A stretch of DNA of 28,995 nt from Meridianimarinicoccus sp044221805 (GCA_044221805.1 JBGAOK010000039.1:1-28995), one strand, 5' to 3'; positions 1-8,981 are shown, counted from the first letter of the stretch. A program made the numbers and translations. Notes: a model not told the origin generated them from the letters alone.

Positions 1-725
1 TGGGGCGCGGCTGCGCCGAGGCGCTGGCGGGGGCCGGTGTGGAGCTGACCCTGAACGCCCGGGGTCCGGACGCGCTCGAAGCCACCGCCGAAGCGATCCG
101 TCAGGCCCACGGGGTCCGGGTGACGACGGTGGCCGCCGACATCACCACGCCCGAGGGGCGCGCGGCGGTGCTGGACGCGGCGGGGCCGGTCGACATCCTG
201 GTGACCAACGCCGGCGGCCCGCCCCCCGGCCTCTGGTCGGACTGGAGCCGCGACGACTTCATCCGTGCCATCGACGCCAATCTGCTGACCCCGGTCGCCC
301 TGATGCAGGCACTGATCCCGGGCATGGCCGGGCGCGGCTGGGGCCGGGTCGTCAACATCACCTCGGGCTCGGTGAAGGCGCCGATCCCGCAGCTCGGCCT
401 CTCGAACACCGCCCGGGCTGGGCTGACCGGCTTCGTTGCCGGGACCGCGCGGCAGGTGGCGGCCCAGGGCGTGATCGTCAACAACCTCCTGCCGGGGATC
501 CACGACACCGACCGGGCCGAGGCGCTCGACCTTGCCGTCTGTGCGGCCGAGGGTATCACCATGGACGCGGCGCGGGCACGCCGGGCAGCGACCATCCCGG
601 CCCGTCGCTATGGCACCGCGGCCGAATTCGGCGCCGCCTGCGCCTTCCTGTGCTCGCAGCACGCCGGCTTCATCGTCGCCCAGAACATCGTGATCGACGG
701 TGGCGCCATCAACGCCACGATCTGA
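1..725 (+). CDS. SDR-family oxidoreductase, atypical active site (5' partial)
   Basis: The 3' part of a short-chain dehydrogenase/reductase gene. The reading frame is open from base 3, so the start and the first glycine-rich turn lie outside the window and the GTG at 39 is internal. Visible Rossmann features are an NNAG-equivalent (TNAGGPPPG), a catalytic-Ser segment (VNITSGSVKAPIP), and a C-terminal DGG motif. Where a normal SDR has YxxxK, the aligned segment reads SNTARAGLTGF, so Tyr is replaced by Ser and Lys by Arg. This resembles the beta-ketoacyl-reductase-like SDR subgroup known to lack a perfect catalytic tetrad. The substrate cannot be told. The family call is firm; activity as a normal SDR is doubtful. 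Confidence 0.85.
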   Translation, partial: GRGCAEALAGAGVELTLNARGPDALEATAEAIRQAHGVRVTTVAADITTPEGRAAVLDAAGPVDILVTNAGGPPPGLWSDWSRDDFIRAIDANLLTPVALMQALIPGMAGRGWGRVVNITSGSVKAPIPQLGLSNTARAGLTGFVAGTARQVAAQGVIVNNLLPGIHDTDRAEALDLAVCAAEGITMDAARARRAATIPARRYGTAAEFGAACAFLCSQHAGFIVAQNIVIDGGAINATI

Positions 726-799
726 GGCGCCCGTCGAATGCCACAATCCCATGCCCCGACGGCTGCCGTCCGGGCCCTGCGCTGCGGCTCGGACCGACC

Positions 800-823
800 G
801 CCCGGCCCCGGCAGGGGCCGGGC
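800..823. terminator. Strong hairpin after the SDR gene
   Basis: A perfect 10-bp inverted repeat, GCCCGGCCCC and GGGGCCGGGC, encloses a 4-base GGCA loop. It lies 75 bases past the SDR stop. No T-run follows, so it may act as a Rho-assisted terminator or simply stabilise the transcript end. Confidence 0.45.
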
Positions 824-880
824 GCGGCCCAACGCCGGACCAGCGGCGGCAGCCGCGCCGGACGGGGGCGGGAGCCGCCC

Positions 881-916
881 CGCCCACCGCGCCCACCGCG
901 CCCGCCGCACCCGCCC
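881..916. repeat. Four-unit 9-bp tandem repeat
   Basis: Units at 881, 890, 899 and 908 read CGCCCACCG twice, then CGCCCGCCG and CACCCGCCC. It is a short low-complexity C-rich tract in the 285-base gap between the SDR gene and the ABC ATPase gene. Apart from this, the hairpin at 800-823 and a weak promoter-like pair (CTTGCA at 949, CTAGCC at 972, 17-base spacing), I see nothing in that gap. Confidence 0.6.
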
Positions 917-1010
917 CGCCTGCCGCCGAGGGCAGCGTCTCCGTGTCGCTTGCACCTCTGCGGCTTGGGTGCTAGCCCCGGACCTGATAGAAAGCCTCGG
1001 GAATTCCTCC

Positions 1011-2105
<1,095 letters not shown>

Positions 2106-2210
2106 CGCGGCCGGGGCGCGCCGGGAACCGGGCGACAGGCGACTTCCCGCTGCCCGCCCGGCGCAGGCCGTCGTGCCGCAGACGCGCGGGGGCCGATCAC
2201 GGTTTCGGGT

Positions 2211-2239
2211 CTTAACCTCGGTCGCCAACTTCTCTACAT
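2211..2239 (+). promoter_or_regulatory. Probable promoter of the tat operon
   Basis: CTTAAC (2211) and CTACAT (2234) are separated by 17 bases, close to the alphaproteobacterial CTTGAC-N17-TATAAT-like pattern. The pair sits 59 bases ahead of tatA and after the stop of the ABC ATPase gene. Confidence 0.4.
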
Positions 2240-2297
2240 GTGGTCCATCATTCAGGGCGGCGCAGGACGAACCTGTCCCGCAAGGGGAGACTCGAAG

Positions 2298-2519
2298 ATG
2301 TTCGGCAAGTTTGGACCGCTGGAAATCGTGCTGATCGCCGCCGTGGTGCTGGTTCTGTTCGGACGCGGCAAGGTCTCGTCGCTGATGGGCGAGGTCGGCA
2401 AGGGCATCACCGCCTTCAAGCAGGGGATCAAGTCCGGCGGCCAGGAGGTCGAGCACGCTGCCGATGGCAGCGCTGCCCGCGACGTCACCCCGCCGGCGCC
2501 CGAGAAGGACAAGGTCTGA
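2298..2519 (+). CDS. tatA: Sec-independent translocase subunit TatA
   Basis: TatA (73 residues) forms the size-adjustable part of the Tat pore that exports folded, often cofactor-loaded, proteins across the inner membrane. It has the family layout: a short periplasmic N-terminus, one transmembrane helix (about residues 6-20), the FGRGK hinge, an amphipathic helix, and a charged disordered tail. ATG 2298 is preceded by GGGGAGA; in-frame codons reaching back to 2238 have no such site and would add a non-family extension. It is followed by tatB and tatC in the same direction, 33 bases to tatB. Confidence 0.95.
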   Translation: MFGKFGPLEIVLIAAVVLVLFGRGKVSSLMGEVGKGITAFKQGIKSGGQEVEHAADGSAARDVTPPAPEKDKV

Positions 2520-2552
2520 GCCGCCCGCGGCGGATCGGAGAACGTGTGAATC

Positions 2553-3011
2553 ATGCTTGATGTCGGCTGGTCCGAACTTCTGGTGATCGGAGTCGTGGCG
2601 CTGATCGTGGTGGGTCCGAAGGACCTGCCGATCCTGTTCCGCCGGATGGGCGAGTTCACCGGGCGGATGCGGTCGATGGCGCGCGAATTCACCCACGCCA
2701 TGAACCAGGCTGCTGACGAGGCCGGCGTCCGCGAGATGCAGCGCAACCTGCGCGACATCGCCAATCCCCGCGATATGGGGCTGGGCGCGATGCGCAACGC
2801 GGCGCGCGACTTCGCCACCGGCATGGGCGACGCCCCGAGCGCTCCCGCAGCGGGTCCGGCGGCGCCGCCCCCTGCGGCCGCCCCTGCCGCGCCCGCCGGC
2901 GCTGCGGCCGCGGCCGCGACGGGGGCGGCGGCAGCGGTTTCCCCCGACACCTCTGCCGCCCCGGCCGAGCCGCCACGCCCCGCTGCCAGCCAGGACGACC
3001 CGAAGGCATGA
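2553..3011 (+). CDS. tatB: Sec-independent translocase subunit TatB
   Basis: TatB (152 residues) partners TatC in recognising twin-arginine signal peptides. It begins MLDVGWSELLVIGVVALIVVG, with the family Glu at residue 8 in the membrane helix, followed by the GPKDLP hinge and a long amphipathic helix to about residue 90. The last 60 residues are almost only Ala and Pro, probably disordered, and are longer and lower in complexity than in many TatB proteins. The stop overlaps the tatC start (ATGA), so the two are translationally coupled. Confidence 0.95.
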   Translation: MLDVGWSELLVIGVVALIVVGPKDLPILFRRMGEFTGRMRSMAREFTHAMNQAADEAGVREMQRNLRDIANPRDMGLGAMRNAARDFATGMGDAPSAPAAGPAAPPPAAAPAAPAGAAAAAATGAAAAVSPDTSAAPAEPPRPAASQDDPKA

Positions 3012-3910
3012 CACGCCCCGACCAGGACGAGATCGACAATTCCTCGGCCCCGCTGATCGAGCATCTGGCCGAACTGCGCACCCGGCTGATCTGGTCCCTG
3101 ATCGCCTTCCTCATCGGCATGATGCTGTGCTTCACGGTGGCCGAGGGCCTGCTGAACTTCCTCGCCCAGCCGATCGCGGATGCGCTGCGCGACCGGGGCG
3201 AGAACCCGCAGCTGATCTTCACGGCGCCGCAGGAGAAGTTCTTCGTGATGATCCGCATCTCGGTGATCGGCGGCATCGCGGTGTCCTTCCCGGTGATCGC
3301 CTATCAGTTGTGGCGCTTCGTGGCGCCGGGTCTCTACAAGAGCGAGAAGAACGCCTTCCTGCCCTTCGTGATCGCCTCGCCGGTGCTGTTCCTGATGGGC
3401 GCCGCCGTGGCCCATTACGTCGTCACGCCGATGGCGATGCGGTTCTTCATCGGGTATTCGGACACCATTCCGCGCCTGGCCAATCTGGTCGCCGGCAGCG
3501 GCAGCTTCGAGTCGCCCGGCGGCCCGGATGCCGCGGTCAACCCCGGCGAACTGAAGACTGTGTTCCTGGGATCGGTGCGGGAAAGCCTCGATCTGTCGCT
3601 GAAGTTCATCTTCGCCTTTGGCCTCTGCTTCCAGATGCCGGTGCTGCTGACCCTGATGGGCAAGGCCGGGCTGGTCACCGCGAAGGGCCTGTCGAACGTC
3701 CGGAAATACGCCGTGGTGGCGATCCTCGTGCTGGCCGCGGTGCTGACCCCGCCCGACGCGCTGTCCCAGCTGATCCTGTTCCTGGCAGTCTATCCGCTGT
3801 ACGAGGTGTCGATCCTGCTGGTCCGCCGCGTCGAGAAGCGCCGCGAGGCCGAACTGAAGGCCCAGGGCCTGTGGACCGAGGCGGACGAGGAAGCCGCGGC
3901 CGGCTCGTGA
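3008..3910 (+). CDS. tatC: Sec-independent translocase subunit TatC
   Basis: TatC (300 residues) is the polytopic receptor for twin-arginine signal peptides. Conserved segments include HLAELRTRL near the N-terminus (residues 19-27), PQEKFF with a family Glu in the first periplasmic loop, YQLWRFVAPGLYKSEK, and a late TPPDALSQ. Six membrane helices can be placed. Compared with short TatC proteins, the second periplasmic loop is longer (about residues 155-185, rich in Gly, Ser and Pro). It overlaps tatB upstream and a DUF815 ATPase gene downstream, each by 4 bases, so the four genes look like one translational unit. Confidence 0.97.
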   Translation: MTRPDQDEIDNSSAPLIEHLAELRTRLIWSLIAFLIGMMLCFTVAEGLLNFLAQPIADALRDRGENPQLIFTAPQEKFFVMIRISVIGGIAVSFPVIAYQLWRFVAPGLYKSEKNAFLPFVIASPVLFLMGAAVAHYVVTPMAMRFFIGYSDTIPRLANLVAGSGSFESPGGPDAAVNPGELKTVFLGSVRESLDLSLKFIFAFGLCFQMPVLLTLMGKAGLVTAKGLSNVRKYAVVAILVLAAVLTPPDALSQLILFLAVYPLYEVSILLVRRVEKRREAELKAQGLWTEADEEAAAGS

Positions 3911-4752
3911 AGGTCAAGGCCGCGCTGACCCGCATCGCCGCCGCGCTGGAACGGATCAGCCCGCCCCCGGCCGCCTTGCCCGACCTGGCGGAGGCCGCGG
4001 CCTTCGTCTGGCACACCGACCCCGACCGGCTGCAACCGGTGCGCCATGTCGCCCGGGTCGAGCTGCCGCTGCTGGTCGGGATCGACAGGTCGCGCGACAC
4101 GCTGCTGGCCAATACGCTGAACTTCGCGCAAGGCTTGCCGGCGAACAACGCGCTCCTGTGGGGCGCGCGCGGGATGGGCAAGTCCTCGCTGGTCAAGGCA
4201 GTCCATGCCGAGGTCCGCGCCCGCGGCCACGACCTGAAGATCGTCGAGGTCAGCCGCGAGGATCTGCCCTCGATCGGCCGCCTGCTGGGCCTTCTGCGCC
4301 AGTCCGAGGCCCGGGTGGTGCTGTTCTGTGACGACCTGTCGTTCAGCCATGACGACGAGCATTACAAGAGCCTGAAGGCGGTGCTGGACGGCGGCATCGA
4401 GGGCCGGCCGGCCAACGTCGTGTTCTATGCCACCTCGAACCGGCGCCACCTGATGCCGCGCGACATGATCGAGAACGAACGCTCCAGTGCGATCAGCCCC
4501 TCCGAGGCGACCGAGGAGAAGGTCTCGCTCAGCGACCGGTTCGGGCTCTGGCTCGGGTTCCACCCGTGCAGCCAGGACGAATATCTGGCGATGATCCGCG
4601 GCTATTGCGACGCCTTCGGCATCGCCATCGATGATGCCACCCTGAGGGCGGAAGCCATCGAATGGCAGGCCACCAGGGGCGCCCGGTCGGGCCGGGTCGC
4701 ATGGCAGTTCATCACCGACCTCGCCGGCCGCCACGGGATCACCCTGGGCTGA
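3907..4752 (+). CDS. DUF815-family AAA+ ATPase coupled to tatC
   Basis: A 281-residue predicted P-loop ATPase. Walker A is GARGMGKSS and Walker B is VVLFCDDLSF; a sensor-1-like YATSNRRHLMP, then an arginine-rich DRFGLWLGF segment and a C-terminal lid-like helical part follow. This order is typical of DUF815, an AAA+ family near DnaA/DnaC-type ATPases whose cellular role I do not know. The start is GTG 3907: GTGA overlaps the tatC stop, and the protein's first helix (KAALTRIAAALERI) follows at once. It is the last gene before a strong bidirectional terminator, which places it firmly in the tat transcript. Function is not inferred beyond ATP-dependent remodelling. Confidence 0.9.
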   Translation: MKVKAALTRIAAALERISPPPAALPDLAEAAAFVWHTDPDRLQPVRHVARVELPLLVGIDRSRDTLLANTLNFAQGLPANNALLWGARGMGKSSLVKAVHAEVRARGHDLKIVEVSREDLPSIGRLLGLLRQSEARVVLFCDDLSFSHDDEHYKSLKAVLDGGIEGRPANVVFYATSNRRHLMPRDMIENERSSAISPSEATEEKVSLSDRFGLWLGFHPCSQDEYLAMIRGYCDAFGIAIDDATLRAEAIEWQATRGARSGRVAWQFITDLAGRHGITLG

Positions 4753-4773
4753 ACCCGCGGCCGGGCGCAACGC

Positions 4774-4820
4774 AAAAGTCTTACCAAGACTTTTGCCAAG
4801 AGCCTTTGCAAGGCTCTTGG
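4774..4820. terminator. Tandem hairpins between convergent DUF815 and nlpD-like genes
   Basis: Two adjacent perfect hairpins. The first has a 9-bp stem, AAAAGTCTT with AAGACTTTT, around ACC; its A-rich 5' arm and T-rich 3' arm work as an intrinsic terminator in both directions. The second has an 11-bp stem, CCAAGAGCCTT with AAGGCTCTTGG, around TGC. They lie 21 bases after the DUF815 stop and 35 bases after the stop of the opposing gene. Confidence 0.8.
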
Positions 4821-4855
4821 TCGGCCCGCGGGCGCGCCGTCGTCCCCGGCGCGCC

Positions 4856-6166
4856 TCAGTCGGACAGGTAGTCCACCGGATCGACGCTGTCGAAGCCCTC
4901 GCGCACCTCGAAATGCAGCACGGACGGGCTGCCGCCGCCGACTGAGGCGATGGTCTGGCCGCGGGCGACGGTGGTGCCCTTCTCGACGGTGATGTCGTCG
5001 ACGTTGGCATAGACGGTCAGCAGGCCATTCGCGTGGCGGATCACGATGATCGGCACCTGATCGGTGTCCTGGGTGATCGCGGCGACGGTGCCGGCCTCGG
5101 CCGCCTTCACCGGCGCGCCGCTGGGGGCGCCGAAATCGACGCCCTCGTTGGCGCCCGGCTTGTAGGGGCTGACGATCTTGCCGGCCACCGGCTGGGCCAG
5201 CCGGGCGGTGTCCGAGGCCTTGGTCTGCGGCGCGGCCACCACCGGCGCGGTGTCGGTCTTCGCCGGTGCGGCGGCAGTGGCGGACGACCCCGAGGCGCCG
5301 CCGGCAGTCTGCGCCGCAGGCTGGGCCTTGGGGGCCTCGTCCTCGGGCTGGGGTTCGGCCGCGCTCGGCGGCTCCGGTGTGGGCGAACCGGATCCGGGCG
5401 CGGTCACCACGGCGGTCTTCGGCGCCGGGCCGGTAGATGTCGGGATCAGCAGGGTCTGGCCTTCGCGGACGGTCATCTTGGCGTCGAGCCCGTTCCAGTC
5501 GGCCAGCGAGCGCACGGTGATATTGTACATCCGGGCAATCGAATAGGCGGTCTCGCCGCGCTTGACCACATGGCGCACCGGTTCGGTCCCGGTCGCGGTC
5601 TTGGCGGCGGCTGCCGGCTTCGCCGGGGCCGCCTTGGGCGCCGGCGAGGTGGTCGGCGCCGGTGTCGCGGCCGTCGTCGACGGGGACGCCGCAGCCGGCT
5701 GGCCCTCGGCCCGGTCGAGCGCACTGCCGGCCAGGGTCGCCACGTCCACCGCGCCCCCTGCGGCAAGTCCCCCTTCTGTGCCGGCAGGGGCCACCCCGGC
5801 GGACGGTGTGCTGGCAGCGACGCGCTGGTTCAGCAGCACGATCTCACCGGGGTTCAGCGGCGCGTTCGCCGGCAGACCGTTCACCGAAGCAAGCGCGCTC
5901 GCGTCCAGCCCAAGCCGCTGGGCGATGCTCGTCACCGTGTCACCCTCGCGGGCCACCGCGACCTGATACGTCGGATAGGAAATCACCCCCCGGGCGTCGG
6001 GCTCGGGCCGTTCGGCGGTGGGCTGGCGCGGCGGGGCGTCGGTCTGGCCAATCAGGTCGGGGGCGCCCGGCACCGAAATCGTGGTGCAGCCGGCAAGGGC
6101 CAAGGCCACCAGTCCCAGGGCGGCGGCGGCGGGACGGCGCAGGGTGCGGCGGCGGAACTCTGTCAT
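4856..6166 (-). CDS. nlpD: LysM and degenerate M23 lipoprotein (NlpD/murein-hydrolase-activator type)
   Basis: A 436-residue outer-envelope lipoprotein. The N-terminus has a twin-basic stretch, a hydrophobic helix and a lipobox ending LALAGC (Cys27). LysM domain 1 is at about 66-113, LysM 2 at 197-243, and a LytM/M23 domain at about 325-430; Ala/Pro-rich linkers join them. The catalytic M23 zinc sites are incomplete: the first His position is Asn (NEGVD, 340-344) and the usual YAH is YAN (386-388), while LHFE (417-420) is kept. That pattern is typical of non-catalytic amidase activators such as NlpD and EnvC. ATG 6166 is chosen over GTG 6184 because AGAGGA lies 8 bases ahead of it and the lipoprotein signal fits. 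It follows pcm and surE, the classical order. Confidence 0.9.
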   Translation of the reverse strand: MTEFRRRTLRRPAAAALGLVALALAGCTTISVPGAPDLIGQTDAPPRQPTAERPEPDARGVISYPTYQVAVAREGDTVTSIAQRLGLDASALASVNGLPANAPLNPGEIVLLNQRVAASTPSAGVAPAGTEGGLAAGGAVDVATLAGSALDRAEGQPAAASPSTTAATPAPTTSPAPKAAPAKPAAAAKTATGTEPVRHVVKRGETAYSIARMYNITVRSLADWNGLDAKMTVREGQTLLIPTSTGPAPKTAVVTAPGSGSPTPEPPSAAEPQPEDEAPKAQPAAQTAGGASGSSATAAAPAKTDTAPVVAAPQTKASDTARLAQPVAGKIVSPYKPGANEGVDFGAPSGAPVKAAEAGTVAAITQDTDQVPIIVIRHANGLLTVYANVDDITVEKGTTVARGQTIASVGGGSPSVLHFEVREGFDSVDPVDYLSD

Positions 6167-6185
6167 CGCTCGTATCCTCTTCACC

Positions 6186-6205
6186 GACCCGTTCTGGTGC
6201 GGGTC
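6186..6205 (-). terminator. Short hairpin between pcm and nlpD-like gene
   Basis: A 6-bp stem (GACCCG with CGGGTC) around 8 bases begins 4 bases after the pcm stop. There is no T-run. It may weaken read-through or stabilise mRNA ends within the operon. Confidence 0.3.
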
Positions 6206-6209
6206 AGGA

Positions 6210-6851
6210 TCAAATGTCGCCCTTGCCCTCGACCAGGGGCACGAAACGCACCGGCAGCAGTTCCTCGTAGTCGAGGCCGGCGGCGGTGCGGGTCACCTTG
6301 ATCAGCGTCTGCACCGCATCCGACTGGCCGACGGGCACCACCATGATACCGCCCTCGCGCAGTTGCGCCAAGAGCGGCCCCGGCGGGTCCTCGGCCGCGG
6401 CGGTGACCATGATGCGGTCGAACGGCGCCTGTCCGGGCAATCCGAACGAGCCATCCCCGGTAAACACGGTAATGTTCGCCATGTCGAGGGCGCGAAAGCG
6501 CGCCTCGGCCGCTTCGGTCAGACGCCGGTGCCGGTCGATGGTATAGACCCGCCGCGCCAGGTGGCTCAGCACCGCCGCCTGATAGCCCGATCCGGTCCCG
6601 ACCTCGAGCACGGTGTCGCGCGGGCCGACCTTCAGGGCCTGGGTCATGATCCCCACCACCGAGGGCTGGCTGATGGTCTGGCCGGATTCGATCGGCAGCG
6701 GCATGTCGTCATAGGCCCGGTCCGAAAAGGTGCCGCGGATGAAGGCGGCGCGGTCGGTCTTCTCCATCGCCATCAGCACGCGTTCGTCGGTCACGCCCTT
6801 CGAGCGGAGCGTGTAGATGAACTGGGCCATCCGTTCTTCCCGGCTGATCAT
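6210..6851 (-). CDS. pcm: Protein-L-isoaspartate O-methyltransferase
   Basis: A 213-residue S-adenosylmethionine-dependent methyltransferase that starts repair of isoaspartyl residues in aged proteins. The family signature SQPSVVGIMTQAL (61-73) is followed by SAM motif I, VLEVGTGSGYQ (81-91), an acidic motif at TIDR, and GDGSFG. The length is normal. The start ATG overlaps the stop of the surE remnant by 4 bases, the usual surE-pcm coupling. Translation of pcm may therefore depend on reading through the truncated surE frame. Confidence 0.95.
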   Translation of the reverse strand: MISREERMAQFIYTLRSKGVTDERVLMAMEKTDRAAFIRGTFSDRAYDDMPLPIESGQTISQPSVVGIMTQALKVGPRDTVLEVGTGSGYQAAVLSHLARRVYTIDRHRRLTEAAEARFRALDMANITVFTGDGSFGLPGQAPFDRIMVTAAAEDPPGPLLAQLREGGIMVVPVGQSDAVQTLIKVTRTAAGLDYEELLPVRFVPLVEGKGDI

Positions 6852-7507
6852 TCCAGCGCGATCCGCAGCTCGTCGAGCCGGTCATGGGCGGTCAGGTCGG
6901 CCCGCAGCGGCGTGACCGAGATGAAGCCGGCGAGGTTGTCGGCCACGTCGGTGCCGGGGCCGGTGTCGACCGCCTGCTCGTTGCCGCGCACCCACAGGAA
7001 GCGCCGGCCCGAGGGCGAGACATGGGGTTCCACCGCAAAGGTCGTGCCGCGCCGGAAGCCCGCGCGGCCGACCTTCAACCCCTTGACCCCGGCGGCCGGC
7101 AGGGGCGGGAAGTTCACGTTGTAGAACACGCGATAATCGCTGTCCTCCCACACGCCCCGGTCCAGCAGCGCCCGCACGGTTGCGGCGCCATGGCGAGCGG
7201 CGGCATCGAACGGGTCTTCCAGCGTCGCGTTCAGCGGGCCGAAGAACTGCGACAGCGCGATCGCCCGCACGCCCTGAAGTGCCGCTTCCATGGCACCGCC
7301 AACGGTGCCCGAATACATGATGTTCTCGCCCGCGTTGTTGCCGCGGTTCACCCCGGACAGCACCAGGTCGGGCTTGCCGTCGATCATCACGTCGTGCAGC
7401 CCCGCCAGCACGCAATCGGCCGGCGAGCCCTCGGCGGCGAAGCGGCGGGCGTCCATCTGGGCGATCATCGTCGGATGGGTGTACGAGATCGCGTGCGCCA
7501 CGCCGGA
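6848..7507 (-). pseudogene. surE: 5'-truncated surE (nucleotidase SurE remnant)
   Basis: The frame encodes all but the first part of SurE (5'/3'-nucleotidase, survival protein). Recognisable segments are SGVAHAISYTHPT, EGSPADCVLAGLH, LVLSGVNRGNNAGEN with the active-site Asn, and YNVNFPP. A full SurE starts with about 40 more residues including the metal-binding NDDG motif, which is absent. The frame upstream reads only about a dozen unrelated codons back to a TAG at 7541-7543, and I find no NDDG coding in any frame there. Only the catalytic Ser equivalent (codon 7505-7507) survives at the very edge. The only in-frame start, GTG 7501, would make a protein without its metal site. It is a likely rearrangement or assembly breakpoint near 7508. 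Confidence 0.85.
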
Positions 7508-7600
7508 GCATGATCTGTTCCCGGTTGCCGCCTGCCCGCCCTATGCCCCGTGATTAGTCGAGCCCCCGCGTCGGGTAAACACGCCAAATCGCGCGCAGGC

Positions 7601-8284
7601 TCACGGCGCCGCGGGAACCGGCGCAAGGAGAAGCGCGGCCAGCCGTTCCGCCTCGGCAGCGGGCGCGGCGAGGGCGCTGCGATCCTCGCCGGGATAGAAC
7701 CGCGCTCGGGTCGCCGTGGCCATCGGCGCCGGTGTCAGCACATGGACCCGCGGCCCGGTGCGCAGGGACTCGGCCTGCCAGCTTTTCGCCAGCGCGATCT
7801 GCGCCGCCTTGGTGGCGCCGTAGCTGCCGAAATAGCTGCCCTGGGCGCCGGGATCGTCGAAGAATACCGCCGCGGCCTCGGGCCGCTGGCCCAGCAGGGG
7901 CGCCACATAGGCGATCAGGCGGCGGGTCGCCTCGACATTGATGGCCAGCGACTTCGCCCAGTCCTTGTCGTCGATCATTGCCGCCGGGGTCAGCGGCGCG
8001 GCATGGACCGCGGCGTGGACCCAGAGCCCGACTCCGCCCCAGCGCTGGTGCACCGACAGGCAGAGGTGCTGCATCGCCCCGGCATCGGTGATGTCGAGCG
8101 GCGCCAGCGTGGCGCTGCCCCCCGCCTGCCTGATCCGGTCGTCCAGATCCTCGAGCCCGCCGACGGTCCGCGCGACGGCGATCACATGGCGGCCCGCGGC
8201 GGCCAGGGTCACGGCAAGGGCGGCGCCGAGGCCGCGCGAGGCGCCGGTGACAAGAACGGGACGGTCGGAAAGCGAAGCGGTCAT
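7601..8284 (-). CDS. SDR-family oxidoreductase
   Basis: A 227-residue classical-size SDR. It has the cofactor motif TGASRGLG (residues 11-18) and a YGATK active-site YxxxK; the NNAG position reads VHAAVH and the usual catalytic-Ser strand reads VFFDDP, so the active site is only partly canonical. ATG 8284 is used because the Rossmann fold begins right after it; the frame extends upstream as low-complexity sequence into the bioY promoter region. It is divergent from bioY (121 bases). The substrate is unknown. About 95 bases separate its stop from the broken end of surE, and I see nothing coding in them. Confidence 0.85.
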   Translation of the reverse strand: MTASLSDRPVLVTGASRGLGAALAVTLAAAGRHVIAVARTVGGLEDLDDRIRQAGGSATLAPLDITDAGAMQHLCLSVHQRWGGVGLWVHAAVHAAPLTPAAMIDDKDWAKSLAINVEATRRLIAYVAPLLGQRPEAAAVFFDDPGAQGSYFGSYGATKAAQIALAKSWQAESLRTGPRVHVLTPAPMATATRARFYPGEDRSALAAPAAEAERLAALLLAPVPAAP

Positions 8285-8338
8285 GTGCCCCATTAGCGGG
8301 CAGGGGCGGGGGAGGACAAGAGCACGCCCCGACCGTGG

Positions 8339-8367
8339 CTTGACTTTCTGCGGGGCGCGGCGAAAAA
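8339..8367 (+). promoter_or_regulatory. Candidate bioY promoter
   Basis: A perfect alphaproteobacterial -35, CTTGAC (8339), lies 17 bases before a poor -10, GAAAAA (8362). I see no TTATnnATAA-like BioR operator beside it, so biotin control is not supported by sequence. Confidence 0.3.
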
Positions 8368-8405
8368 AGGGGGGATGTTCTGACCCAATTCCGAGGAAAG
8401 CCCCG

Positions 8406-8981
8406 ATGACCACCGACACCACGCTCAGCCAGGCGCTGCTGCCGAATTCCTCGCTTCTGACCCGGATCGCTCTGGTGGCGGCCGGATCGCTGCTGATCGG
8501 CCTGTCGGCACAGGTCAGCGTGCCGATGCTGCCGGTGCCGATGACGCTGCAGACGCTGGCGATCTCGCTGGTGGGGCTGACCTATGGGTCCCGGCTGGCC
8601 GGGCTGACGCTGCTGGCCTATCTGGCCGAGGGCGCGATGGGCCTGCCGGTGTTCTCGGGCGGCGGGGCGGGTGCGGCACACCTGGTGGGGCCGACCGGCG
8701 GCTACCTGCTCGGCTTCGTCGCCATGGCGTTCCTGACCGGCCTGATGGCCGAGAACGGCTTCGGGCGCGGCGTCGGCCGCCTGTTCGTGGCCGCGCTGGT
8801 GCCGGGGCTGCTGCTCTTCGTGCCGGGCGTCGCCTGGCTCTGGTACGTGACGCCGCTGGACCTGAACGGCGCGATTGCTGCCGGGGCGACCCCGTTCCTG
8901 ATTGGCGGCGTGGTGAAGGCAGCGCTGGCGGCGCTGATCGCCGCCGGTGGCTGGCAGGCGGTGGCGCACCGCAAGGCCTGA
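8406..8981 (+). CDS. bioY: Biotin transporter substrate-binding protein BioY
   Basis: A 191-residue integral membrane protein with about six helices, the S-component that binds biotin for ECF-type uptake. Family motifs are visible: a VPMLPVPMTLQTLA segment near residue 40, GLPVFSGGGAG, and GPTGGYLLGF. ATG 8406 is preceded by GAGGAAA. No bioM or bioN gene is adjacent; solitary BioY proteins can work alone or with shared energising modules. A strong intrinsic terminator follows 30 bases after the stop, so this is probably a single-gene transcript. Confidence 0.95.
   Translation: MTTDTTLSQALLPNSSLLTRIALVAAGSLLIGLSAQVSVPMLPVPMTLQTLAISLVGLTYGSRLAGLTLLAYLAEGAMGLPVFSGGGAGAAHLVGPTGGYLLGFVAMAFLTGLMAENGFGRGVGRLFVAALVPGLLLFVPGVAWLWYVTPLDLNGAIAAGATPFLIGGVVKAALAALIAAGGWQAVAHRKA

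Noticed and set aside
738..1010. N-terminal extension of the ABC ATPase by 91 residues
   Set aside because: It covers a hairpin and a 9-bp tandem repeat and has low-complexity translation; ATG 1011 with a ribosome site fits family length.
7504..7600. A frameshifted surE 5' end
   Set aside because: No frame codes for the NDDG segment or the strand after it; only a few bases resembling Glu-Gln before the Ser codon could be forced to fit, so loss is more likely than frameshift.
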